Assembly: GCF_949296715.1 (NCBI RefSeq)
Contig: NZ_CASFQD010000049.1
Location: forward strand, 1-45,058
Length of the DNA: 45,058 bases
Direction of reading: 5' to 3'
Source of the DNA: an uncultured Alistipes sp.
GTDB taxonomy: Bacteria; Bacteroidota; Bacteroidia; Bacteroidales; Rikenellaceae
Shown here: in pieces, positions 1 through 7,598 of the stretch
Position numbering within the stretch: the stretch's first letter is position 1
Layout of the letters: every line of letters starts with the position of its first letter
The notes under the pieces: generated by a model
The model's database searches: none
Told to the model about the DNA's origin: nothing
Seen by the model: the letters and a program-made list of their open reading frames with translations, nothing else
Position numbers and translations under genes: made by a program

Positions 1-196
1 CCCGGCTGTCGAGAAACTCCAGCGCCCGGCGCCGCGAGATGCCGCAGGGCCAGGTCAGCCGCACGGCGCCCGACGCCCGCACGCTGATCGAGACGCGCCG
101 CGCCCGCGCCGAGGCGGACAGTTCGACGACGCCCAGCCGCGGGTGCTCATACCGTTCGGGCTCCGTGTCGCGGTGGAATCGGATCAGCGCAGCCAT
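1..196 (-). CDS. YgjP-like M48-family metallopeptidase, N-terminal part only
   Basis: This gene runs off the left edge, so only about the first 65 residues are visible. The start is the ATG at 194-196, which overlaps the end of the DUF4153 gene by 13 bp and suggests translational coupling. The visible sequence has an early beta-strand segment rich in Arg (ARARRVSISVRASGAVRLTW) followed by P-x-G and an R-R-x-A-L-x-F-L helix start. That is typical of the N-terminus of YgjP/DUF45 zinc metallopeptidases. The expected HExxH zinc motif would lie in the missing C-terminal part, so activity cannot be judged. It is the last visible gene of a minus-strand operon beginning with the ABC-F gene. Confidence 0.7.
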   Translation of the reverse strand, partial: MAALIRFHRDTEPERYEHPRLGVVELSASARARRVSISVRASGAVRLTWPCGISRRRALEFLDSR

Positions 197-1911
197 AGCG
201 AATGAACCTGCACCGACAGCAGCACATCGAGCGAATCTTCGCGCACGATCTCCATCGATTCGAAAAGGATGCGGCAGCGGCCGTCGCGGTAATCCAGTAT
301 CCGCAGCGCCTGTTCGGGTGTCGGATCGACACCCTGCGACAGCGCATACCCGCCGGCGGCAAGCTGTCGTTCCAACAGCTCCCGCCCGGCAATTTCCAGC
401 ACGGGGTGCTCCCGACCGAGCCGGAAGCGCAGCGTATCCCGCTCGAAGGAGTAACTTTCGGAATCCCACGCCGCCAGATTGACATAGCTCCGGGAGTAGC
501 GGCCGTCCACCTCGATGCAGGCATTCCGGGGGAGGTTGACACCTACGGAGCGCGTGGACACCACCGCGTCTCCGGCAGCCGGCTCCCAACCCCACTGCAC
601 ATAGTCGCGCATTGCCGAAGGCAGCGTCCTTACCAGATCATCCGACGACGCCACTCCGAAACGGGCAAAGGCCGCACTGTCGCGCTCGACATACTGCAAC
701 GCCTCGTAGAGTTCGCGGTACTCGCGCCGGTGCGCCGTGTCGGCCAGCGGAACGGGCTCCGGCGAGAGGCGGCCCGCCGCATCCAAGCGGCCGAGCTCCG
801 CAGCGATCCGCACGGCCCGTCTGCTCTGCGAGCGCAGGGCAAGCGGTCCGGGTTCCAGCGCCGGAACGTATGCCACGGCGGCAAAGGCCGCAAAGGCGGC
901 CAGCACGACCCACAGATAGCGGCCTGCACGGCGCGAGAGGAAGAGCAGGATGCAGAGCGTCATCACCCCGCCGCACAGCAGGAGGTAGATGCGCGCCTCG
1001 GTCAGTCCGTATTCGCCGACGCGGCGGGCGACGCCGACCCAGAACAGCGCGACGATGGGCAGCGACAGCAGGCTGAAACGGTCGTAGAACCAGCCGCCGC
1101 GACGTTTGTCGAGCTGCATCCACAGCGCCTTGACCAGCAGTGCCGCCATCGTGAATCCGAAGACCAGATAGGCCACGCCACCCTCGGGCAGGGTCCACGT
1201 GACGAGGATTTTCAGCAGGTAGAGGTAAAGGATGGCGGCATAGATGATGACGGCGGGCGTAATGATCCAGTTCACCAGGACTTCGAGTACGCGCGAAGAA
1301 CCCATCTGCGTCTCCTCCCAACGGTCGAGCATCATCATAAAGAGCGTCGGAGCCGCCAAAAAGAGCGTCACAAAGAAGAGTTCGGCCGTCAGGTGGTCGA
1401 CCCAACGGGCATCATTGAATCCGAAAATGTAGGCCGTCGACCAAAGAATCGCCTCGAAAAGCGCGTAGGCGACGCCTGCGAAGAACAGCGCCAGCACGGC
1501 TGCACGCAGACAGACAAGGGCATCGGTCACGAAACGGTCGTTCGCCACGGCCCGGCGGCTGGCCAGCAGGGCCAACGGGGTGAGAACCCCCATCGACACA
1601 ACACCCTGCGCCGACAGCAGCCAGTCGGAGAATCCGGACCAGAAAAACAGCGGTACCAGCGCAACCCACGCCACCCAATAGAGGATGCGCAGGCGGGTGT
1701 GCATCGTCAGGCGGTTGACAATCAGCAGCAGCAAAGCGCCCCATCCGAGCACCACGCAACGTGCGCCGCCGGGGTCGCGATTGCTTTCAAGGCAGACGAT
1801 CAGCGTCACGGTCAGTGCCAGCAGCAGGAGCAGTTCGAGCGGATGGCGGCGCACGACGTGCACGAGCCCCTCGCGGAGTTCAGCGGCACGTTCCCGGATA
1901 TTCCATTTCAT
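184..1911 (-). CDS. DUF4153 integral membrane protein
   Basis: A 575-residue protein. Roughly the first 350 residues hold about ten hydrophobic segments, the first two at about residues 27-65, and the C-terminal third (about 360-575) is soluble and contains no transmembrane segment. This layout and length fit the DUF4153 family common in Bacteroidota. No catalytic motif is visible and the function of the family is unknown. The start is the ATG at 1911, 53 bp after the rlmB stop; the end overlaps the downstream metallopeptidase. Cotranscription with ABC-F and rlmB is inferred from strand and spacing. The family assignment rests on overall architecture rather than on a diagnostic motif. Confidence 0.75.
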   Translation of the reverse strand: MKWNIRERAAELREGLVHVVRRHPLELLLLLALTVTLIVCLESNRDPGGARCVVLGWGALLLLIVNRLTMHTRLRILYWVAWVALVPLFFWSGFSDWLLSAQGVVSMGVLTPLALLASRRAVANDRFVTDALVCLRAAVLALFFAGVAYALFEAILWSTAYIFGFNDARWVDHLTAELFFVTLFLAAPTLFMMMLDRWEETQMGSSRVLEVLVNWIITPAVIIYAAILYLYLLKILVTWTLPEGGVAYLVFGFTMAALLVKALWMQLDKRRGGWFYDRFSLLSLPIVALFWVGVARRVGEYGLTEARIYLLLCGGVMTLCILLFLSRRAGRYLWVVLAAFAAFAAVAYVPALEPGPLALRSQSRRAVRIAAELGRLDAAGRLSPEPVPLADTAHRREYRELYEALQYVERDSAAFARFGVASSDDLVRTLPSAMRDYVQWGWEPAAGDAVVSTRSVGVNLPRNACIEVDGRYSRSYVNLAAWDSESYSFERDTLRFRLGREHPVLEIAGRELLERQLAAGGYALSQGVDPTPEQALRILDYRDGRCRILFESMEIVREDSLDVLLSVQVHSLWLR

Positions 1912-1964
1912 GGCGACGGAGGTTCAGGTTGTCGGAAAGGCAGGAGGAAGGGCATGCGGCCGGA

Positions 1965-2696
1965 TCAGCTGCCGATACGCTGGCGCACCACCTCGAAGAG
2001 CATGACGGCCGCGGCGGCCGAGACGTTCAGCGACTCGATGTGGCCGATGAGCGGGATGGCCAGCTGCTCGTCGCACAGCTTGAGCACCTCCTTCGAGATG
2101 CCCGTATCCTCGGCACCCATCACGAGGGCCGTCGGGCGGCGGAAGTCGGCGTCGTAGAGCAGTTTGCGGCTCTTCTCGGTCGCGGCGACGATCTGGAAAC
2201 CCTCCGTCTGCAACTGCTTGAGCGTATTGCGGATCGAGCCGACGCGGCAGACCGGAATCGTCGTCAGCGCCCCGGCCGACGAACGGATCGCCTCGGCGTT
2301 TACCGGAGCGGAGTTCTTCAGCGGCGTGATGAGCCCGTGCGCCCCGGCACACTCCGCCGAGCGGGCAATGGCCCCGAAATTGCGCACGTCGGTCACCCCG
2401 TCGAAGACCACCACGAGCGGCGTCTCGTCCTCGGGAACCCGCTCCAGAATGTCGGCCAGCTCGACGTAGGCGATGGCGGCCGTCTGCGCCACGACTCCCT
2501 GGTGGTTGCCGCGCGTCAGGCGGTTGAGCTTCTCGACCGGCACCTCCTGGTAGTGCACGCGGTGACGCACGCAGAGGTCCCGGAGCTCCGACATGAGCTG
2601 TCCGTCGGCCCCCTTGCGGATGTAGAGTTTCTCAATCTGCTTGCCGGCCTCGATGGCTTCGGCCACGGGACGGATTCCGAAAATCAGGTTATCCAT
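1965..2696 (-). CDS. rlmB: 23S rRNA (guanosine-2'-O)-methyltransferase RlmB, SPOUT family
   Basis: 243 residues, the usual size for RlmB. An N-terminal substrate-binding domain begins FGIRPVAEAI (6-15). The SpoU methylase domain shows all three motifs: motif 1 DVRNFGAIARSAE (103-115) with the catalytic Asn and Arg, motif 2 VMGAEDTGIS (192-201), and motif 3 IPLIGHIESLNVSAA (214-228) that forms the SAM-binding trefoil knot. RlmB methylates the 2'-OH of a conserved P-loop guanosine of 23S rRNA (G2251 in E. coli) using SAM. The ATG overlaps the end of the ABC-F gene by 8 bp, so the two are probably coupled. Other TrmH-like specificities cannot be fully excluded, but the N-terminal domain favours RlmB. 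Confidence 0.92.
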   Translation of the reverse strand: MDNLIFGIRPVAEAIEAGKQIEKLYIRKGADGQLMSELRDLCVRHRVHYQEVPVEKLNRLTRGNHQGVVAQTAAIAYVELADILERVPEDETPLVVVFDGVTDVRNFGAIARSAECAGAHGLITPLKNSAPVNAEAIRSSAGALTTIPVCRVGSIRNTLKQLQTEGFQIVAATEKSRKLLYDADFRRPTALVMGAEDTGISKEVLKLCDEQLAIPLIGHIESLNVSAAAAVMLFEVVRQRIGS

Positions 2697-4641
2697 TGTA
2701 TTGCTCCTCGGTTAGTTCCAGTTCATAGGAGGCCTTCTCCCACTCGTGCATCAGGTGGTCGTACCGTGCCTTCAGGTCGTCGTAGGCCTTGTAGTCGGCC
2801 TCGTTGTAGGCCGTTGCGGCGGCGAAGCGCGCGTCGTACTCGGCGATCTGCCGCTCCACGTCGGCCAGCTGCGCCTCGACCGTCTCCACGGCCTTGCGCA
2901 GGCGGCGCAGCAGCTTCTCCTGCTCCTTCTTCTGCTCGTAGGAGAGCTTGCCCGCCGTCGGGGCCTTCGGTTCGGCGCCCTTCTCGGCACCCTTGACCGG
3001 CACGTCGCGCCGTTCGATCTCCTGCAGCGATTCCAGCTTCCGTTTCTCCAGAAAATAGTAGATGCCGCCGAGATACTCCTTCACGGCGCCGTCGCGGAAC
3101 TCGTAGACCTTGTCGACCATGCCGTCGAGGAACTCGCGGTCGTGCGAGACGACGACGACCGTGCCGTCGTACTTCAGGATGGCGTTCTTGAGAATGTCCT
3201 TCGAGCGCATGTCCATGTGGTTCGTCGGCTCGTCGAGCACCAGCAGGTTGCGCGGTTCAAGCATCATGCGGGCCATGGCCAGCCGCGCCCGCTCGCCGCC
3301 CGAAAGGACCTTGACCTTCTTGTCGATGTCCTCGCCGCGGAAGAGGAACGCCCCGAGGATGTCGCGCAGCCGCGTGCGGATGTCGCCCACCGCCACGCGG
3401 TCCAGCGTGTCGTAGACCGTGAACTCGCCGTCCATCAAGTCGTCCTGATTCTGGGCGTAGTAGCCGATGTTGACGTTGGCCCCTATGCGGATCGATCCCT
3501 CGGTCGGCGTGAGCTGCCCGACGAGCATGCGCGCCAGCGTCGTCTTGCCCTCGCCGTTGCGGCCCACGAGCGCGATGCGGTCTCCCTTCGTGATGGTGAA
3601 GTTCGCCCCGCTGAAGACATGCTTCGCGCCGAACGACATGCCCGCATCCCGGATCTCGGCGACGACCTGTCCCGAGCGGGGTGCCGGCGGGAACTTGATG
3701 TTGAGCGTCGCGAGGTCCTCCTCCTCGACCTCGAGGCGCTCGAGACGCTCGAGCTGCTTGATGCGCGACTGCACCTGATTCGACTTCGTGGGCTTGTAGC
3801 GGAACTTCTCGATGAACTCCTCGGTCTTCTCGATCATGCGCTGCTGGTTCTCGTAGGCCGCCAGCTGCTGCTGACGCCGCTCGGCCCGCAGCACGACATA
3901 TTTCGAATAGGGCACCTTGTAGTCGGTGATCTTGCCGAGCGACAGCTCCACGGTGCGCGTGGTGACGTTGTCCAGGAAGGCGCGGTCGTGCGAGATGAGC
4001 AGCACGGCGCCGTTGTAGTTCTTCAGATACTCTTCGAGCCACTGGATCGACTCGATGTCGAGGTGGTTCGTCGGCTCGTCGAGCAGGAAGATCGAGGGAC
4101 GCCGCAACAGCAGCTTCGCCAGCTCGATGCGCATGCGCCAGCCGCCCGAAAACTCGCTCGTCGCCCGCGTGAAATCCTCGCGCTTGAAGCCCAGGCCGAG
4201 CAGCGTCTTCTCGATGTCGGCGTCACGCGTCTCGCCGCCGAGGATGTGGTAGCGGTCCTGCGCGTCGTTCAGGCGGTGCAGCAGCTGTTCATAGTCGGCG
4301 CTTTCGTAGTCGGTGCGTTCGGCGATCTCGCGCGTGAGCCGCTCGATCTCGGCCTCGAGGCGCAGCACCTCGTCGAAGGCCTTGGCCGTCTCCTCGACGA
4401 GCGTCGTCGTGTCGGCCACGCGCATCGTCTGCGGCAGGTAGCCGATCGTGCACTCGCCGTTGATCGTCACGGCACCCGACGTGGGCTGCATTTCGCCCAC
4501 GATCAGGCGCAGCAGCGTCGTCTTGCCCGCGCCGTTGCGGCCAACCAGACCGATGCGGTCCTTCGGATTGATCAGAAAGGAGATGTTGTCGAAGAGGGTC
4601 CAGCCCCCGTAGCTCACGGTAAGGTTATCGAGTGAAATCAT
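2689..4641 (-). CDS. ABC-F family ribosome-associated ATPase
   Basis: 650 residues with two ABC cassettes and no membrane segment, which is the ABC-F layout. Cassette 1 has Walker A GRNGAGKT (35-42), signature FSGGW (164-168) and Walker B IFLLDEP (184-190). The linker (about 240-315) is charged and helical, matching the P-site tRNA-interacting motif. Cassette 2 has Walker A GRNGEGKT (360-367), signature LSGGE (446-450) and Walker B LLVLDEP (466-472). Residues about 565-645 form a basic/acidic coiled coil as in Uup and YheS-type members. The family acts on translating ribosomes; Uup-like members have also been linked to DNA transposon precision. It is the first gene of the operon with rlmB, with its own -7 element at 4662-4669. 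Confidence 0.9.
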   Translation of the reverse strand: MISLDNLTVSYGGWTLFDNISFLINPKDRIGLVGRNGAGKTTLLRLIVGEMQPTSGAVTINGECTIGYLPQTMRVADTTTLVEETAKAFDEVLRLEAEIERLTREIAERTDYESADYEQLLHRLNDAQDRYHILGGETRDADIEKTLLGLGFKREDFTRATSEFSGGWRMRIELAKLLLRRPSIFLLDEPTNHLDIESIQWLEEYLKNYNGAVLLISHDRAFLDNVTTRTVELSLGKITDYKVPYSKYVVLRAERRQQQLAAYENQQRMIEKTEEFIEKFRYKPTKSNQVQSRIKQLERLERLEVEEEDLATLNIKFPPAPRSGQVVAEIRDAGMSFGAKHVFSGANFTITKGDRIALVGRNGEGKTTLARMLVGQLTPTEGSIRIGANVNIGYYAQNQDDLMDGEFTVYDTLDRVAVGDIRTRLRDILGAFLFRGEDIDKKVKVLSGGERARLAMARMMLEPRNLLVLDEPTNHMDMRSKDILKNAILKYDGTVVVVSHDREFLDGMVDKVYEFRDGAVKEYLGGIYYFLEKRKLESLQEIERRDVPVKGAEKGAEPKAPTAGKLSYEQKKEQEKLLRRLRKAVETVEAQLADVERQIAEYDARFAAATAYNEADYKAYDDLKARYDHLMHEWEKASYELELTEEQYNG

Positions 4642-4661
4642 GGCTTCTCAAAAATCGGAGG

Positions 4662-4669
4662 CAAAGGTA
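4662..4669 (-). promoter_or_regulatory. -7 element (TACCTTTG) of the ABC-F operon
   Basis: On the minus strand the sequence is TACCTTTG, a perfect match to the Bacteroidota -7 consensus TAnnTTTG. It ends 20 nt upstream of the ABC-F start codon. No clear TTG is present 19-20 bp further upstream. Confidence 0.7.
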
Positions 4670-4700
4670 GTGATTTAATCCGACATATCGGCTCTCCGAA

Positions 4701-4802
4701 CGGCAGAAACCGCACCGGCAGTCATTCTCCGGCAGACGCGCCTATTTCCGATGGCAGGTCCGGCACACTCCGCATACTCCGGCGGCAGAAACCGCACCGG
4801 CA
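4701..4802. repeat. 20-bp direct repeat in the ABC-F/rpe intergenic region
   Basis: The same 20-bp word (starting CGGCAGAAACC) occurs at 4701-4720 and 4783-4802, 82 bp apart. The region between the ABC-F start and the rpe stop (4642-4916) holds no supportable gene; apart from the promoter and this repeat it is featureless GC-rich sequence. Confidence 0.8.
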
Positions 4803-4916
4803 CCACCCGCTCGTCTTCCTCCGACAACGCGGCACCCCGCAACCGACCGGCACACCTCACCCGACGGCCCGACGCCCGCTCACCGCATACGGGTCCGGCA
4901 TCGCGCGGCGCCCGGC

Positions 4917-5570
4917 CTACCGTGCCCCGAGCATGCGGACGATCTCCGCCTCGGGGTCCGGAGCGCCGAAGACGGCATTGCCGGCCACGAGCACGTCGGC
5001 GCCCGCCGCGAAGACCTCGGCGGCGTTGCGCGACGAGATGCCGCCGTCAACCTCGATGATCGTGTCGAGACCCGCCTCGCGGGCCATTGCCCGCAGCTGC
5101 GCGATCTTCTCGAGCGACGAGGGGATGAACGACTGCCCGCCGAACCCCGGTTCGACGCTCATGACCAGCACCAGGTCGACCGCGGGCAGCAGCTCGCGCA
5201 GCACCTCGACGGGCGTGGCGGGCTTGATCGAGACCCCGACCTTGGCCCCGGCGGCGCGGATCAGCTCCACGGTGGCCTGCGGCTCGGCCGACGCCTCGTA
5301 GTGGAAGGTCACCAGATCGGCCCCCGCCTCGGCGAAGCGGGCGACGTACTTTTCGGGCTCGACGATCATCAGGTGCACGTCGAGAAACTTCTTCGACGCA
5401 CGGCGGATGGCCTTCAGCACGGGAAATCCGAACGAGATGTTCGGTACGAAGACGCCGTCCATGACGTCGATATGGATCCATCGGGCCGCGCTGCGGTCGA
5501 TCATCTGCGTGTCACGCTCCAGATGGCCGAAGTCGGCCGAGAGCATCGAGGGGGCTATGGTTCTCTCCAT
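4917..5570 (-). CDS. rpe: Ribulose-phosphate 3-epimerase
   Basis: 217 residues, standard length for this TIM-barrel enzyme, which interconverts ribulose 5-phosphate and xylulose 5-phosphate in the pentose phosphate pathway. Visible signatures are IAPSMLSAD (5-13), the metal-binding HIDVMDG (33-39) with Asp35, DVHLMI (64-69), MSVEPGFGGQ (137-146) and EVDGGI (173-178) with the second catalytic Asp175. The start ATG at 5570 lies about 30 nt after a perfect -7 element (5602-5609). It sits downstream of the ABC permease on the same strand but has its own promoter. The other pentose-phosphate isomerase gene in the window, rpiB, lies far away at 43 kb. Confidence 0.96.
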   Translation of the reverse strand: MERTIAPSMLSADFGHLERDTQMIDRSAARWIHIDVMDGVFVPNISFGFPVLKAIRRASKKFLDVHLMIVEPEKYVARFAEAGADLVTFHYEASAEPQATVELIRAAGAKVGVSIKPATPVEVLRELLPAVDLVLVMSVEPGFGGQSFIPSSLEKIAQLRAMAREAGLDTIIEVDGGISSRNAAEVFAAGADVLVAGNAVFGAPDPEAEIVRMLGAR

Positions 5571-5601
5571 GACTGTTCCTAAAAAAGAGTTTCCGGCTCC
5601 A

Positions 5602-5609
5602 CAAAGATA
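5602..5609 (-). promoter_or_regulatory. -7 element (TATCTTTG) of rpe
   Basis: Perfect TAnnTTTG match on the minus strand, ending 31 nt before the rpe ATG, just downstream of the permease stop. No convincing -33 TTG. Confidence 0.65.
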
Positions 5610-5648
5610 GGATTTTTTCGCCGATCGGCACCCTACGCGCCCGAATTT

Positions 5649-6866
5649 TCACGCACTGCGCCGCCCCGGCCGCACATCGGGGCGCAGGCGGGCGATGCGC
5701 CGGCGCACGGCCGCGGCGTCGAAGAGCACCATGACGCCGCACAGCACGACGCCGCACAGCAGCGTGGGCCACATCGCCGCGGGCCGGTAACCCTCCTGCA
5801 GCGACCCGAGCAGCGGAAGATAGGCGCTCCGCACGACCCGCACCGCCACGAGGGCGACAAGCGTCACCGCGCAGTTGAGCCCCAGCGCCAGCCGCACGTA
5901 GGGGCGCGCCACCTGCCGCGGGGCATAGCCGATCAGCAGCAGGTCCCGCACCCGGTCGCTGCTCCGCTGCAGGACAAGGAAAAGGCTTAAAATCAGGACA
6001 TAGAACGCCATCATGCTGAACAGCAGACCGACGCCGCCGACACCTCCGGCCGCCAGCCGCAGCATGCGCGCCGCCTTGCCGTCGTCGTGCACGTCGCCCT
6101 CGGTCTCGTAGCCCCGGGCGGCGAGGTACTCCGTCACGGCCGCGTCGACCGGGCCCGTCGTCTCGACGATCACGCGCGCCGGGTTGCGGGCCTCCCCGCC
6201 GCGGCCGAATCGGTCGTTCGACCAGCGGATGAAGCTCTCGGGCACGAGGATCGTGTTGAGCCGGTTCGACAGCCCGACGATCCGTCCGCCGAAGGTCTCG
6301 CGACGGCCGCCGCCCTCGATCTCCAGGTCGATGCCGACGTGCCGGAAAAGCCCTTCGGAGAGCTGCGGCAGCCCCTGCGAGCGGGCGAATCCGTAGTTGT
6401 AGAGGTTGACGTAGTTGCGCGGGATGATGATGGGCACCTCGCGCGAGCCGGCCTCGTAGTGCCACTCCCCGGGCCGGATGTCGAGAAAACGGTCCGGCAC
6501 CGCCTCGAAGAAGAGGTAGGTCGAAAGGCGCATGCCCCCGGCGCCGATGCTGCCCGCAATGCGGTAGTCGGCCGGAGTGAAGGCCCCGACGGCCCGGACA
6601 AAGGGCTGCGCCTCGAGATCGGCAATCTCCGCGGGCGTAAAGTCGGTCGACCCGATCCCCAGCGTCTGGAGCGCCCCGACCCGCTTCGAGAGGACCAGGA
6701 AATCGCCCCGCAGGAAGGAATCGGACGAGGAGAAGAGGGGGCGGATGTCGCGGTAGGCCTGCCACGAAGTCAGCAGAATGGCCATACCCACGACCCCGGC
6801 CAGGGCGAACCCGACAAGCTGGGCCGGGCTCAAGTGGCAGCGCAGCAGTCTCCAGAGCAGTGTCAT
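5649..6866 (-). CDS. FtsX-like ABC transporter permease
   Basis: 405 residues. One transmembrane helix near the N-terminus (about 17-38), a large extracytoplasmic domain (about 40-275), then three hydrophobic segments in the C-terminal third. This is the MacB/FtsX-type permease topology used by mechanotransmission and lipoprotein-release transporters. The ATG overlaps the stop of the upstream ATPase gene by 4 bp (ATGA), so the two are a coupled pair. The substrate is unknown. It is close to the usual length for this class and there is no sign of truncation. Confidence 0.8.
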   Translation of the reverse strand: MTLLWRLLRCHLSPAQLVGFALAGVVGMAILLTSWQAYRDIRPLFSSSDSFLRGDFLVLSKRVGALQTLGIGSTDFTPAEIADLEAQPFVRAVGAFTPADYRIAGSIGAGGMRLSTYLFFEAVPDRFLDIRPGEWHYEAGSREVPIIIPRNYVNLYNYGFARSQGLPQLSEGLFRHVGIDLEIEGGGRRETFGGRIVGLSNRLNTILVPESFIRWSNDRFGRGGEARNPARVIVETTGPVDAAVTEYLAARGYETEGDVHDDGKAARMLRLAAGGVGGVGLLFSMMAFYVLILSLFLVLQRSSDRVRDLLLIGYAPRQVARPYVRLALGLNCAVTLVALVAVRVVRSAYLPLLGSLQEGYRPAAMWPTLLCGVVLCGVMVLFDAAAVRRRIARLRPDVRPGRRSA

Positions 6867-7510
6867 AGGCGGTAGATTTTATGGTACGGCAGCGGCAGCC
6901 GGTTGCCTACCGACGTAACGAGCACCCCAGCCCCCTGCCGCCGGGCCTGCTCGACGACAAGGCGGGCGAGCGTCTCGCCGTTGGCCGCATCGAGGTGGCT
7001 CACCGGTTCGTCGAGCAGCAGGAAGTCGAACGGCTGGCAGAGGCTCCGCACGAAGGCGACCCGCTGCTGCTGTCCGAGCGAGAGACGGGCGACCGGCTCG
7101 TTGCGCTTCGGAGCCAGCCCGACCGCCTCGAGCAGGCGGTCGATTTCCTCCGGGCGGCGGAAGCCCGTCAGGTCGTTTTTCAGCGTCAGATTCTCCTTAA
7201 CGGTCAACTCGCCGAAGAGCCGCAGGTCCTGAAACAGGCAGCTCAACGAGCGGCGGCGCAGCCCCTCCCACACCGCGGGCGCAAGCGTGCGGCTCTCCGC
7301 CCCGTCGAAGAGTATCCGCCCGGCATAGTCGCCGCGCAAGCCGTAGAGAAAGGCGCAGAACGTCGACTTGCCGGCTCCGGACTCCGCCTCGAAGAGGCAG
7401 TATTCGCCCCGGCGGAGCGTCACTTCACGGCCCCAGACCTCCGACGTGCGGGATTCGGGGCGATCGGCAAAAACGTCGGGTACGACCCGCTGCAATACGA
7501 TTTGTTCCAT
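6863..7510 (-). CDS. ABC transporter ATP-binding protein partnering the FtsX-like permease
   Basis: 215 residues from the ATG at 7510; the open frame extends further upstream, but that part crosses the terminator and the end of the previous gene. Walker A is ESGAGKS (43-49), the signature is LSLGQQQR (143-150), and Walker B is FLLLDEP (163-169), followed by the D-loop SHLD. The switch (H-loop) histidine normally found about 30 residues after Walker B is not evident: the segment reads VLVTSVGN (196-203), where VTHD would be expected. This is an unusual site for a LolD/MacB-type ATPase. The 4-bp overlap with the permease supports a two-component transporter. No TAnnTTTG element was found in the short upstream gap. 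Confidence 0.85.
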   Translation of the reverse strand: MEQIVLQRVVPDVFADRPESRTSEVWGREVTLRRGEYCLFEAESGAGKSTFCAFLYGLRGDYAGRILFDGAESRTLAPAVWEGLRRRSLSCLFQDLRLFGELTVKENLTLKNDLTGFRRPEEIDRLLEAVGLAPKRNEPVARLSLGQQQRVAFVRSLCQPFDFLLLDEPVSHLDAANGETLARLVVEQARRQGAGVLVTSVGNRLPLPYHKIYRL

Positions 7511-7539
7511 GTCGATGCGTATGAATGGCCCGGACCGGG

Positions 7540-7572
7540 AAAGCGGCCGTCTCCGAAGGGACGGCCGCTTTT
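7540..7572. terminator. Intrinsic terminator after the DUF4836 gene
   Basis: A perfect 12-bp stem (7540-7551 with 7560-7571, AAAGCGGCCGTC and its complement) with an 8-nt loop and short A/T flanks. It lies 27 bp beyond the DUF4836 stop. Confidence 0.8.
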
Positions 7573-7598
7573 CACGTCCACGGCAAAAAATTGCGGCG

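Noticed and set aside
202..2157. Long plus-strand open frame opposite the DUF4153 and rlmB genes
   Set aside because: It is antisense to two clear families, has an Arg/Gln/His-rich composition typical of GC-rich shadow frames and no recognisable domain.
2746..4635. 629-codon plus-strand frame opposite the ABC-F gene
   Set aside because: Full antisense of a well-supported ABC-F protein; the His/Leu/Val/Arg-rich translation has no domain.
4675..4860. Small minus-strand frame between ABC-F and rpe
   Set aside because: It is built on the 20-bp direct repeats and shows no start signal or family.
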